In this document: positions 20,572-31,294 of the stretch, in pieces
Layout: each line of letters starts with the position of its first letter
Position numbering within the stretch: the stretch's first letter is position 1
Assembly: GCF_028640845.1 (NCBI RefSeq)
Contig: NC_080540.1
Location: 231,306,794 to 231,370,793 of the forward strand
Length of the DNA stretch: 64,000 bases
Source of the DNA: Ahaetulla prasina
Lineage: Eukaryota; Chordata; Lepidosauria; Squamata; Colubridae
Direction: 5' to 3'
Made by a program: the position numbers and the translations under genes
The notes under the pieces: generated by a model
Told to the model about the DNA's origin: nothing
Seen by the model: the letters and a program-made list of their open reading frames with translations, nothing else
The model's database searches: none

Positions 20572-21527
20572 ATGGACCAGCAGCAGGTACAGCAGCAGTT
20601 AGAGCAGCTACAAGTGGCTAATCAACAGCTCCAGCAGCAAGTGGCTCACTTGACAGGCCAACTTGCTGCCAGGAATGTGCCTGCAGCCCCCCATCCTCCC
20701 ACCTCCTCCTCGCCGCAAGTGCCCATAACCGTGCGGATAAGTTTTCTGGGCAGCCTGAGATGTTCCCGACCTTCTTGGGACAGTGCCAGCTCTACATGGC
20801 TATGAGGCCAGAGGATTTCCCAGGCGACCGGGCTAAGGTGGCCTTCGTGATTAACCTTCTTTCCGGCTCGGCTGCTCGATGGGCCACGCCCTCTTGCTCC
20901 AGGACAGCCCCTGCTGGCGGACCAACAGCATTTTGGCAGCACCTACGCACCATGTATGAGGACCCCGTTCGAATGCTGGCGGCAACCAGGCGCCTTAAGG
21001 GACTCCGTCAAGGGAAACGCCCCCTGCAGGAGTACATCGCCGAATTTTGTCTTTTGTGCCAGGACTCTGACTGGAATGATGCAGCGCTGGTGGGCGGGGT
21101 CCAGGAGGGGCTCTCAGAGGAATTGCAAGGCGAGCTGGCCCGTGGAGGCGCCGCGGACCCTCGACAACTTGGTGCCCTTTGTCTCCGCCTCGATGCCCGT
21201 CTGCAACGGCGACCGTCCCGTCGCACCCCCGGGACCCGCCGACATCTGCACCCCACTTCCTGCACCACCAGCACCCGGGTCGTCCCACGTTTTGTAACCG
21301 CTGCGGAAGAGCCCATGGAGTTGAGAGTGGCCAGACCTCGCCTGACAGCCCAGGAGCGGAACCGGAGGCGCCAAGGGGGATTGTGCCTGTACTGTGGGGA
21401 GCCCGGCCACTTCGCCGCTTCTTGCCCCAGAAAGCGGCACGCACGCCGGTCCCCAAATCACAGCGTGACCAATCGGGAAACGGAGCAGGCCCGACCTCGG
21501 GGAAACCCTAGGTCGGGCACGCATTAA
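20572..21527 (+). pseudogene. gag: gag of chromodomain (Sushi-like) gypsy element, frameshifted
   Basis: The start at 20572 gives a glutamine-rich coiled coil (MDQQQVQQQLEQLQVANQQL). A frameshift lies between about 20720 and 20800. The second frame then carries the capsid-like part (FPTFLGQCQLYMAMRPEDFP, KVAFVINLLSGSAARWATP). A CCHC zinc knuckle follows near residue 205 of that frame, CLYCGEPGHFAASC. The layout matches Gag of vertebrate Sushi-class Ty3/gypsy elements, the group from which domesticated genes such as PEG10 arose. The frameshift means this copy cannot make an intact Gag. It sits directly after the LTR and primer site, as expected. Confidence 0.88.
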
Positions 21528-21541
21528 GCCCCACTGACGTT

Positions 21542-22120
21542 GTGGAAGTAGACTCTGGGCCCCCTCGGCATCTGATTCTGGACACACGGATATGGTTGGG
21601 GAACCAGTCGGACGGGCTCCAGGCGCATGCGCTGGTGGACTCAGGGGCCACAACAAACTTTATGGACCAGGCCTTTGTGGCCCAGTTTGCGGTCCCCGTG
21701 GTTCCGGTGGACCCTCCCATGCCGGGAGAGACAATTGAGGGACGAGAACTGGTGTCCGCCCCATTAAATTGCCACCCAGCCTTTGCGCCTGGCTATTGGG
21801 GACCATGAGGAGGCGATCCAGTTTTATGTCACGGCGGACCTTCATTTTCCCTTGGTCCTTGGGTTGGCCTGGCTTCGGACCCACGATCCTCAGGTGGCCT
21901 GGTCGCGGAACGCCATCTCTTTCCCGAGTCTGCAGTGCGTCGATCACATCCGCCACACCTGTGCCGGCCAGAACGTCCCCACCGCTGCCATCACCTTACC
22001 TCCTGAGCTGACGGACTTCGCCGACGTGTTCAGCGAGAAGGAGGCGGACCGACTACCCCCGCATCGGCCCTACGATTGCCCCGTGGACCTTCTGCCCAAC
22101 GCACCACTGCCTGTGGGATG
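21542..22120 (+). pseudogene. pol: gypsy protease region, frameshifted
   Basis: The aspartic protease motif ALVDSGATTNFMDQAFV is in the frame at 21542-21808. A shift near 21790 moves the frame to VLGLAWLRTHDPQVAWSRNA and the linker [21 protein letters not shown] further break near 22120 separates it from the RT start. The catalytic DSG triad is preserved, but the frame is broken twice. Confidence 0.85.
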
Positions 22121-22125
22121 CCTCC

Positions 22126-22878
22126 ATGTCGGAGCCCGAGTTGGCCACCCTCAGGGACTTTCTGGACAAAAACCTGGCCCGAGGGTTCATCCGGCCTTCA
22201 AAGTCCCCTCTCTCGGCCCCGGTCCTCTTCGTGAAGAAGAAGACAGGGGACTTGCGCCTATGCTGTGATTACCGCCGGCTAAACGCCATTACGGTGCGGA
22301 ATCGCTACCCCCTGCCGCTCATCCCGGAGCTACTGGAGAGGTTGCGGGAGGCCACGATCTTCACCAAGCTCGATCTCCGGGGGGCCTACAACCTGGTGCG
22401 GATGCGAGAAGGAGACGAATGGAAGAGCCTGATGGCCGCGTTGGAGGTGCAGGTGTGTCTGTCGTCATCGCACCATCCGGAGACCGACGGGGGTACAGAG
22501 AAGGTCATCGGTATCCTGGAACAGTATCTCCGTTGCTTCATCAACCAGCAACAGGACAACTGGGCCGATTACCTGTCCCTGGCGGAGTTTGCTTTTAACA
22601 ACTCTCAGCACACCTTTACTCAGATGACCCCGTTCTTTGCCAATGTGGGGTACCATCCGCGGCTCTTCCCTCTGGCACCACCGGACTCTCCTGTTCCCGA
22701 AACGCAGACCTTCCTGATGGAATTGCATGCGGTCCAACAGTTGGTACATCAGCAGCTGAATCGGGCAAAGGAGGACTACAAACGGTCCGCCGACCGCTCC
22801 CGACGGGCAACGCCCCCGCTGGCAGTTGGAGACCGGGTGTGGCTCTCCACCAAACACCTCCCGTCGACCGCCCAGTAA
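22126..22878 (+). pseudogene. pol: gypsy RT joined to integrase by internal deletion
   Basis: The first part is the RT N-terminus ([60 protein letters not shown]). At about 22430 it passes directly and in frame into the C-terminal half of the integrase core ([39 protein letters not shown]). The RT catalytic box, RNase H, the integrase zinc finger and part of its core are absent. The frame ends at 22878 after a shift. Enzymatically dead, it could only move with proteins supplied by another copy. Confidence 0.9.
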
Positions 22879-23552
22879 AGAAGTTGGACCACCGATTCAT
22901 CGGCCCGTTCCCTGTCGAGGCAGTCATCAACCCAGTAGCCTACCAACTGACCCTGCCACGATCCATGCGGATCCACCCCGTTTTTTACCGGTCCCTTCTG
23001 GTTCCTGAGGCCACACCAAGTCCCCTTCGGTGCCCAACAGCACCCGTCACTGTCGCCGAGGACGGATCGGAGGAATACGAAGTCCACAGCGTACGAGACT
23101 CCCGCTGGCTGAAGGGTCGTTTCCAATATTTGATCGCGTGGAAGGGATACGGGACTGATTTCTCCTGGGTAGATGCCTCCGACGTTCATGCCCCTGACCT
23201 GGTGCAGGCCTTCCATGAGCAGAACCCAGCCCGACCGCATCCCGATCGTCAGCCCCGGGGGAAGGGCCCTGCGGTGAGGGATAGTGTTGTGACCCAGGTT
23301 CCTGGACCCGGACTCCTAGACTCGGATGATTCAGAAAGTGAGGGAGAAGACCTGGCCAGCCCTGCTTCTCTTGAGCCCTTTCCCTCCCTGGCACCCACTC
23401 AAAGGGAGGAGGAGAGGCCGGCAAAGCCTGATTCCCTGGAGCCTTCTTCTGATTTGGCAATGCCCCAAGAACAGTTTTGGAGTGATGCAAGACTGCGCAG
23501 GCGTGACCGGCGTGCGCAGCAGCGGAAGAATTGGGACAAAGCCAAGTCATAA
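22839..23552 (+). pseudogene. pol: Integrase C-terminus plus chromodomain, reading into the 3' LTR
   Basis: After the frameshift near 22870 the frame continues KLDHRFIGPFPVEAVINPVA and SMRIHPVFYRSLL. A chromodomain follows (YEVHSVRDSRWLKGRFQYLI, AWKGYGTDFSWVDASDV). This domain defines chromoviruses and is thought to guide integration to chromatin. The frame does not stop at the LTR border (23285). It continues about 265 bp inside it as an acidic, serine-rich tail, then a basic end (SDARLRRRDRRAQQRKNWDK), stopping at 23552. The same LTR-encoded tail is visible in the 5' LTR with a small indel. Confidence 0.85.
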
Positions 23553-23835
23553 TTGTCATGCAGTGACATCTGCAGAGACTATAAATAGGAGGCGGGACTT
23601 CCTGGTTTTTTGTCTTGGACAAAGCAATGAATTGGTGCGAGCTAACTGTCTCAATGGAGGGAAGAATATATTCGTGAGTAATTCTGGCCTTATCTATGAT
23701 TTCCTCATTATCTCCAGAAACTTGGCAGGCCCGTGGGTAGACGTGGCCAGGACATGTATCTATGTAAATAAAAGGAGAAAAGAAGGCCTCTGACTGACTC
23801 TTTGCTGGGAGTATTGGGGGGAGGGAAACAGAACA
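23285..23835 (+). mobile_element. 3' LTR of chromodomain gypsy element
   Basis: TGTTGTGACCCAGG...AAACAGAACA, 551 bp, followed by the target duplication GAACC (23836-23840) matching 19983-19987. A high match to the 5' LTR indicates a moderately recent insertion. Confidence 0.93.
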
Positions 23836-24573
23836 GAACCTTTAAAAAACATGTTTTCTACAAGCTCTTTGGCCGAAGAGGTTGTTAAAAAAATCCTTTT
23901 AAGAGGTTCTGGCGATCAGGTAACTTAGCTGGGATCATCAGAGGAGCCTTTTAAAAGCTTTTTTCCCTCTGGCAATCCCAGCTGAGTTGCCTGATCATCA
24001 CACACTTTTAAAATCATTTTTTTACAACCTCTTACAACAGCCCCTGCCCCTGCCCACCCAATTGCCCATCCCCACTTGCCTAATTGCTGCTTCTTTCAGG
24101 CTCGCTAAGCCCGAAGCTTTGCGTCTGCTGCCGCAATCAGTTGCATCAGCTAGCAACTGAATTTGCCTGCCTGCAATCCATCTCCTCGGTGAGCAACTCA
24201 ATCTGCCTGCCTCCAATTGGGTAAGTAACTGGGTGGGGGGGCTTTAAAAATAGTTAATTGGATTTTTTTAAGGAGTTTTTTTTTTAGACAGCAATTTAAA
24301 GTTAAGGAAGTTTTAAATTTAGCTGCTTTTATCCATTCAACCAAAAACTGTCTACTATTGACCTCACCCCATTCCTAAGAGGACTATAAGGGGCGTGCCT
24401 AAGAGCACAAAAGTGCCTACTGTTCCTATCCTATTGTTCCCTTTCATTATATCAAATTAATATAGTTGTTGCATACTTTTGCTTATATTTATGTTTATAT
24501 GATCTGTTGTTGTTTTATGTTGATGTTTGTGTATACTGCTGTGACAAAATAAAAAAATAAATAAAAAAACAGG

Positions 24574-24651
24574 GGTCTCCAACCTTTGTAACTTTAGGGC
24601 TTGTGGACTTCAACTCCCAGAGTTCCTCAGCCAGTTTTAGACCTCTGATCT
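24574..24651. mobile_element. Palindromic MITE fragment inside the hAT element
   Basis: CAGGGGTCTCCAACC...GGACTTCAACTCCCAGAG, then TTTTAGACCTCTG. This is the family of 42495-42604 with one arm shortened. Confidence 0.6.
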
Positions 24652-24699
24652 AAAAAATATAAATAAAATAAAATAATAAAATAAAATATTTGTGTAGCT

Positions 24700-25020
24700 T
24701 TCTGAGATTTGGTGTGTTTCTGTAGTGTTTCACTCTAACTACACAAACACACAAAATCTCACAAAGCTGTATGTGGCATTTTGTGTGTGTGTGAGTGAGT
24801 CAGTTGTGTTGTGTTGTGTTGTGTGTGTATAAAGTGTGAAAGTTGGTTTTTGAGCTTTTTGTGGCTGTATGAGGTTCCTGCTTGTTGCAGGGGCCATTTT
24901 GGGTGAAGTGCAGCTGCTTTTACATTGTGTGTGAGTCAGTTGTGTTGTGTATGTATAAAGTGTGAAAGTTGGTTTTTGGTACCTCTTGTTGTTTTGTATA
25001 CTTTGTTTATTATTTTTATT
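24700..25020. repeat. TG-rich repeat region in hAT right arm
   Basis: Two copies of GTGTGAGTCAGTTGTGTTGTG plus GTATAAAGTGTGAAAGTTGG lie about 140 bp apart. There is also a local inverted repeat (GTAGCTTTCTGAGATTTGGT against AAATCTCACAAAGC). Confidence 0.6.
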
Positions 25021-25137
25021 ATTTATTGTTATTGGCCACGCCCACCCAGTCATCTGACCACCAAGCCACGGCCACCAATTAAGCCACGCCCACAGAACCG
25101 GTAGGGAAAATTTTTAGATTTCACCCCTGGATCATAC

Positions 25138-26050
25138 CCCAATGTAAATCTCAGCATCTTTAATCACACATTTCCCCATTGATCCACCTGTATGTTATAA
25201 CCAAAATTATAAATTCAATTTAATCTTTAACCTGCTTTTTCTCTGTTTCAAATTTCAACACTTTAGCAATTACATGTTATCATCAGTACAAAATTTTATT
25301 TCAAATTCTGTCTTGCTTTGCTCCACGCTCTTACTCTTTTTATCTATTTTAAATCTTTCATATAACCATAAATGAGAAAATTGTTGACAACAATATCCTT
25401 CTGCAATCCACTGATTTATTTTGATTTGTTTTTAAATACTCCTTGATAGTTTTCCAATAATAGAACAGAACAGAACAGAACAGAACAGAACAGAACAGAA
25501 TAGAATTCTTTATGGCCAAGTGTGATTGGACACACAAGGAATTTGTCTTGGTGCATATGCTCTCAATGTACATAAATCTTGCTATATCAATCTTTTATCA
25601 GTCTACCAATTTTCTGCTAAGACATGCTTCTTGACTTAAGATCTAACAAAGTCTTTTCAGGCACAACCTGGGTTCATATCTATTCCATGATCTCAGTATT
25701 GTCTAATAAAATGATTTTTAAAGTCCATATTAATTTTAACTTTATCATACCAAAAATACCCATGTCGTTCAAATCTTGGGTTGTCAGCTAATTTCAAAAA
25801 ATCTCTTAGTTTTAGCAACATCCATTCTTTCATCCAGAGCAAACAACCACCGTTTAAATATATTCTTAATTCTGGTAAACAGAATCCTCTTTCTTTTGCA
25901 TCTTATAGCACTTTATATATAAGTCATGTTTTTTTTTCTTGCCATATAAATTTAGATGTATGTTTCTGCCACTGTTTAAATGGTGCATCTGTTATCAAAA
26001 CAGTTATTTATAGAGTGCTGCCAATAAGTCACACAGATAAGAATCCTCTT
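25138..26050 (-). mobile_element. Decayed L1-like LINE sequence, reverse (interrupted)
   Basis: Apart from the CR1 tail, the T-rich + strand reads in reverse as A-rich LINE-like coding debris (for example GATGAAAGAATGGATGTTGC near 25830). No complete motif survives, so the family is uncertain. Confidence 0.3.
25440..25590 (-). mobile_element. CR1/L3 LINE tail, reverse, with AGAAC microsatellite
   Basis: (AGAAC)n at about 25463-25502 is followed by AGAATTCTTTATGGCCAAG, TGTGATTGGACACACAAGGA and the rest of the reversed 3' terminus. It is the same family as 1835-2415, but the pentamer has shifted from AGAAT to AGAAC. Confidence 0.8.
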
Positions 26051-26172
26051 TTGGGAGAGTTCCATAAAGTCAATTTCAGACAATCGGCTCTCTGTGAACA
26101 CCATATATATGGAATGCAGAGGTAGAGAAACAGAATTGCCATTTACTTGAAAACTGAAATTGCCAATACAAC

Positions 26173-26375
26173 CAGTGGTGGACTGCCGCTGGTTTGGACT
26201 GGTTCAGGCAAACTGGTAGGTCCGACCAATGGCTGTTCCCACCCACCCACCCTAGCGCTATCATGTCCTATATAATTGCTGGTTTTTTATGGTGCACACC
26301 TGCATGTAAGGCACGCACGCTCACATTTTTGGTTCTGAGCAAACTGGTTGTTACAGTATGTGATGCCCACCTCTC
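26173..26375 (+). mobile_element. hAT-type MITE (duplicated copy A)
   Basis: Ends CAGTGGTGGACTGCC and ...GATGCCCACCTCTC, with a perfect 8 bp duplication AATACAAC (26165-26172 and 26376-26383). The interior has no coding capacity. Confidence 0.85.
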
Positions 26376-26934
26376 AATACAACCCTTAACACAAATATTC
26401 CCAAGGTTCCAAATTTATATTTAAGCATCTCCAGCTCATCAAATCTTTGTAAGTTGTAAATTCTCTCATTCAAGCACTCAGTACATTAGAAGAACAGCGA
26501 ATAAAATATCTCTTTTATAAATACCTTGGTACAAGTTTTAGATGGCGAATCATAGGTCAAGAGTGCATTTAAATATTCTTTTCTTAGTTATTGAAATAAT
26601 TTTGCAGGATTGACATGATACAAACGTAGAAGCAAACAAACAATAGCAAGAAAAAAACTACAAGTATAATAGATCAGGTTTCAATGAATTGCTCTTTGTA
26701 TCTGGTGTCGCCATCCTGGCTGTGAAAAATAAACTTTGATGGGAGGAACCAGGAAAAAAAGTCTAGAAAAGCTTAAGCTTCGAATTGAGAGGGTAAGATT
26801 TGTGTCAGAGCACCCGGCAGATGAAAATAATCACATTTTTAATTCTTCAAAAGTCTCTCATGCCTTCAAAGCTTTTTAATGCTTTGGAGCTGTGGCCTAC
26901 ACTGGCTTTGACTCTTTTGTATAGGACTTCCAGC

Positions 26935-27185
26935 GTTTAATCCAGTATTTATTTGTTTGTTTGTTTATTTCCCACCTTTATTATTTTTACAAATAACTCA
27001 AGAGGGTGACATACCCAACACACCTTCCTCCTCCAGTTTTTCCCACATCTGTGAGATGAGTTGGGTTGAAAGAGAATGACTGGCCCAAGGTCACCTAGCT
27101 GGGTTTCATGGTTAAGGCAGGACTTGAACTCATGGTCTTTTGCTTTCTAGCCTGGTGCCTTAACCATTAGACCAACCTGGAATGA
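26935..27185 (-). mobile_element. MIR-like tRNA-derived SINE, reverse
   Basis: Read on the - strand it opens CCAGGTTGGTCTAATGGTTA (tRNA-like), then AGTTCAAGTCCTGCC (B box), GTGACCTTGGGCCAGTCATT (a core-like segment shared with MIR) and a (TTTG)n-type tail. Duplicated at 29390-29640. Confidence 0.7.
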
Positions 27186-27592
27186 ATCAAGACAATAGTC
27201 TAATTTTGGGGTCTTTAAGGGCCAATGCCATCTCATCTCAATTGACTAGTTGTAATGTGAATGACAGGAGGATAACCTGAAAATGGAACAACCAACATAT
27301 AAAAGACATTTCAGCCCACAGAAGGAAAGTAGGGATGGAACTCTTCCTAATTTCCCAAAGAGTAAAAAGAGACAAAGGAGATATACTTTCAGTCCCACAA
27401 GATTCTGTAAGTCAGGGATCACCAAACCCCGGTCAATAGACAGTTACCGGTACAAGTGGCAGGCGAGCATGCGATTGCAGGAGATCTATATTGCACATCC
27501 AAAACCACCCCCTCCCCCGCTGCCACCACTGCTGTGCTGCTGCCAGTTTGTGCTATCAGAAAGGTTGGGGACCATTCTTGTAACTGTAAATA

Positions 27593-27690
27593 CAGGTAGT
27601 CCTTGACTTACAACAATTCATTTAGTGATCTTTCAAATTACAACAGCATTGAAAAAAGTGACTTATGACCATTTTCACAGATATAACCTT
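27593..27690 (+). mobile_element. TA-type MITE cut by the duplication junction
   Basis: The 5' end CAGGTAGTCCTTGACTTAC and AAAAAAGTGACTTATGACC are present. The element stops abruptly at ATATAACCTTT, where the 160 bp repeat begins. The complete counterpart is 30041-30422. Confidence 0.75.
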
Positions 27691-28170
27691 TATAGAGTGC
27701 TGCCAATAAGTCACACAGATAAGAATCCTCTTTCTTTGCATCTTATAGCACTTTATATATAAGTCATGTTTTTTATTCTTGCCATATAAATTTAGATGTA
27801 TGTTTCTGCCACTGTTTAAATGGTGCATCTGTTATCAAAACAGTTATTTATAGAGTGCTGCCAATAAGTCACACAGATAAAAATCCTCTTTCTTTTGCAT
27901 CTTATAGCACTTTATATATAAGTCATGTTTTTTATTCTTGCCATATAAATTTAGATGTATGTTTCTGCCACTGTTTAAATGGTGCATCTGTTATCAAAAC
28001 AGTTATTTATAGAGTGCTGCCAATAAGTCACACAGATAAAAATCCTCTTTTGGGAGAGTTCCATTAAGTCAATTTCAGACAATCGGCTCTCTGTGAACAC
28101 CATTTATATGGAATGCAGAGGTAGAGAAACAGAATTGCCATTTACTTGAAAACTGAAATTGCCAATACAA

Positions 28171-28374
28171 CCAGTGGTGGACTGCCGCTGGTTTGGACTG
28201 GTTCGGGCAAACTGGTAGGTCCGACCAATGGCTGTTCCCACCCACCCATTCTAGCGCTATCATGTCCTATATAATTGTTGTTGTTTTTATGGTGCACACT
28301 TGCGTGTAAGGCACGCACGCTCACATTTTTGGTTCTGAGCAAACTGGTTGTTACAGTATGTGATGCCCACCTCT
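28171..28374 (+). mobile_element. hAT-type MITE (duplicated copy B)
   Basis: The same insertion as 26173-26375, carried by the segmental duplication with identical AATACAAC flanks. It is not an independent insertion. Confidence 0.85.
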
Positions 28375-28704
28375 CAATACAACCCTTTTTGTATTGATTT
28401 AATTTTAACACAAATATTCCCAAGGTTCCAAATTTATATCTAAGCATCTCCAGCTCATCAAATCTTTGTAAGTAAATTCTCTCATTCAAGCACTCAGTAC
28501 ATTAGAAGAACAGCGAATAAAATATCTCTTTTATAAATACCTTGGTACAAGTTTTAGATGGCGAATCATAGGTCAAGAGTGCATTTAAATATTCTTTTCT
28601 TAGTTATTGAAATAATTTTGCAGGATTGACATGATACAAACGTAGAAGCAAACAAACAATAGCAAGAAAAAAACTACAAGTATAATAGATCAGGTTTCAA
28701 TGAA

Positions 28705-29375
28705 TTGCTCTTTGTATCTGGTGTCGCCATCCTGGCTGTGAAAAATAAACTTTGATGGGAGGAACCAGGAAAAAAAGTCTAGAAAAGCTTAAGCTTCGAA
28801 TTGAGAGGGTAAGATTTGTGTCAGAGCACCCAGCAGATGAAAATAATGACATTTTTAATTCTTCAAAAGTCTCTCATGCCTTCAAAGCTTTTTAATGCTT
28901 TGGAGCTGTGGCCCACACTGGCTTTGACTCTTTTGTATCTGGTGTCGCCATCCTGGCTGTGAAAAATAAACTTTGATGGGAGGAACCAGGAAAAAAGTCT
29001 AGAAAAGCTTAAGCTTGAATTGAGAGGTAAGATTTGTGTCAGAGCACCCAGCAGATGAAAATAATCACATTTTAATTCTTCAAAAGTCTCTCATGCCTTC
29101 AAAGCTTTTTAATGCTTTGAGCTGTGGCCTACACTGGCTTTGACTCTTTTGTATCTGGTGTCGCCATCCTGGCTGTGAAAAATAAACTTTGATGGGAGGA
29201 ACCAGGAAAAAAAGTCTAGAAAAGCTTAAGCTTCGAATTGAGAGGGTAAGATTTGTGTCAGAGCACCCAGCAGATGAAAATAATGACATTTTTAATTCTT
29301 CAAAAGTCTCTCATGCCTTCAAAGCTTTTTAATGCTTTGGAGCTGTGGCCCACACTGGCTTTGACTCTTTTGTAT
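28705..29375. repeat. Three tandem copies of an approx. 220 bp unit
   Basis: Units start at about 28707, 28933 and 29150, each with TGGTGTCGCCATCCTGGCTG and AAGCTTAAGCTT. They differ by only a few bases, so the expansion is recent. Confidence 0.9.
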
Positions 29376-29389
29376 AGGACTTCCACGGT

Positions 29390-29640
29390 TTAATCCAGTA
29401 TTTGTTTGTTTGTTTGTTTATTTCCCACCTTTATTATTTTTACAAATAACTCAAGAGGATGACATACCCAACACACCTTCCTCCTCCAGTTTTTCCCACA
29501 TCTGTGAGATGAGTTGGGTTGAAAGAGAATGACTGGCCCAAAGTCACCCAGCTGGGTTTCATGGTTAAGGCAGGACTTGAACTCACGGTCTTTTGCTTTC
29601 TAGCCTAGTGCCTTAACCATTAGACCAACCTGGAATGAAT
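29390..29640 (-). mobile_element. MIR-like SINE, reverse (duplicated copy)
   Basis: A second copy of the 26935-27185 SINE, brought by the segmental duplication. Confidence 0.7.
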
Positions 29641-30040
29641 CAAGACAATAGTCTAATTTTGGGGTCTTTAAGGGCCAATGCCCTCTCATCTCAATTGACT
29701 AGTTGTAATGTGAATGACAGGAGGATAACCTGAAAATGGAACAACCAACATATAAAAGACATTTCAGCCCACAGAAGGAAAGTAGGGATGGAACTTTTTC
29801 TAATTTCCCAAAGAGTAAAAAGAGACAAAGGAGATATACTTTCAGTCGCACAAGATTGTGTAAGTCAGGGATCACCAAACCCAGGTCAATAGACAGTTAT
29901 TGGTACAAGCGGCATGCGAGCATGCGATTGCAGGAGATCTATATTGCACATCCGAAATCACCCCCTCCCCCGCTGCCACCACTGCTGCTGCCAATTTGTG
30001 CTACCAGAAAGGTTGGGGACCATTCTTGTAACTGTAAATA

Positions 30041-30422
30041 CAGGTAGTCCTTGACTTACAACAATTCATTTAGTGATCTTTCAAAGTTACAACAGCATTG
30101 AAAAAAGTGACTTATGACCATTTTCACAGATATAACCTTTGTAGCATCCTCATGGTCACGTGACCGAAATTCAGATGCTTGGCAACTGGTTCATACTTAT
30201 GACTGTTGCGGTGTCCCAAGGTCATGTGATCAGCTTTTACGACCTTCTGAGAAGCAAAGTCAATGGGGAAGCCAGGTTCACTTAACAACCGGGTTATTAA
30301 CTTATCAACTGCAGTGATTCATTTAACAACTGTGGCAAGAAAAGTCATAAATTGGGGCAAAATTCACTTAACAAACATCTCACTTAACAGAAATGTTGGG
30401 CTCAATTTGGTCATACTACTTG
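30041..30422 (+). mobile_element. TA-type (Tc1/mariner-like) MITE
   Basis: Flanked by TA on both sides. It has CAGGTAGTCCTTGACTTACA, TCACGTGACCGAAATTCAGA, GGCAACTGGTTCATAC and a worn 3' end (GGTCATACTACTTG). Confidence 0.7.
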
Positions 30423-30424
30423 TA

Positions 30425-30750
30425 AAGATATGGTTAGCATTCAGGGTTCTTACTCGGTTACCTTGAAGGGGTAACACTAGCCCCATTACTGGCATTACCC
30501 ATTAAGTTCTTAATTCTTGTTGTTCCTTATTCCCAACATATTATGTTCAGGAGAAAGAAATATGAGTACAGAGAGAATATATTAGTTGTATTCAGAGTTT
30601 GTTTCTCACTATAATACTGCAGTGATGCCAGTCAGTCAATTTTGCATGTCATAATTTCATGTTTCAGCAGAGATAACACAACTAATCAAGCTAAGCCACT
30701 TCCAGTCATAAGCAGGGATAGGAAGGAACATAGCAATATCCTCAAGTATC
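30425..30750. other. No recognisable feature
   Basis: Unique-looking sequence before the LTR at 30751. Confidence 0.35.
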
Positions 30751-31294
30751 TGTCATGCCCCTGTCAGAGTCTGAATCCAAAGGGGAAGAGGAAAAGCTGA
30801 CAGAGACTGAGAGAGTGGATTTGTTGGCTGTGGGGAAGTGCAAAGTCAGGCTGGGCAGAGCAGGGGAGAGGTAGAACAAGGGAGAGGGGGTTCAGATGAA
30901 GACCAAGGCCCACCCTCTCCTCATCCTAGGCAGCGCAGAGAGGAATGGAGAAGAGAGCAACGTGGGTTGTGTGGCTTACAAGGGAGGAAAGGGACCTGAT
31001 CCTCTTTACAAGGCACAGCTGCTGATAGAGTTTAAAAGGAAAGGAGAGGGTCGGTTCTTGGAAGCAAATACTGAGTTTATCTGGCGTTTATTTGAATCCT
31101 GGCATCCTCCCAACTGGTTTGATTTATTGCCGTGCTGCTTTACTTGTGGAATTCCTTATTTTGCTTGCCCTGCTGGATTGATTGTTGTTAAATCCGAGAC
31201 TAGCCGAATAAGGACAGAGGCGAGGTTACCACAACTCTTCTTTATTGGCATGCAACTTAACTGGAACACCAAACTAACCGTTCAAACTCTAGAC

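Larger units (their letters stand above)
19651..25129. mobile_element. hAT-type element carrying a nested gypsy retrotransposon
   Basis: Inverted ends CATGGGTGAAAT and ...GATTTCACCCCTG are flanked by a perfect 8 bp duplication GATCATAC (19643-19650 and 25130-25137). Without the gypsy insertion the element would be about 1.6 kb. Its left arm carries a long hairpin and its right arm TG-rich repeats. It encodes no transposase. Copies of the left arm occur at 35640-35909 (reverse) and 37334-37590. Confidence 0.85.
25880..30130. repeat. Tandem segmental duplication with inner expansions
   Basis: The block from about 26030 to 27690 is repeated at about 28030 to 30130, about 2 kb apart, with nearly identical sequence including the same MITE and the same 8 bp flanks. 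Between the copies a unit of about 160 bp (ATCTTATAGCACTTTATATA ... GTCACACAGATAA) is repeated at 27700-28030. Inside the second copy a unit of about 220 bp (GTATCTGGTGTCGCCATCCT ... CACTGGCTTTGACTC) is present three times, against once in the first copy. Confidence 0.9.

Noticed and set aside
20102..21456. Antisense frames opposite gypsy gag and LTR
   Set aside because: Shadow frames of GC-rich coding sequence; no domains.
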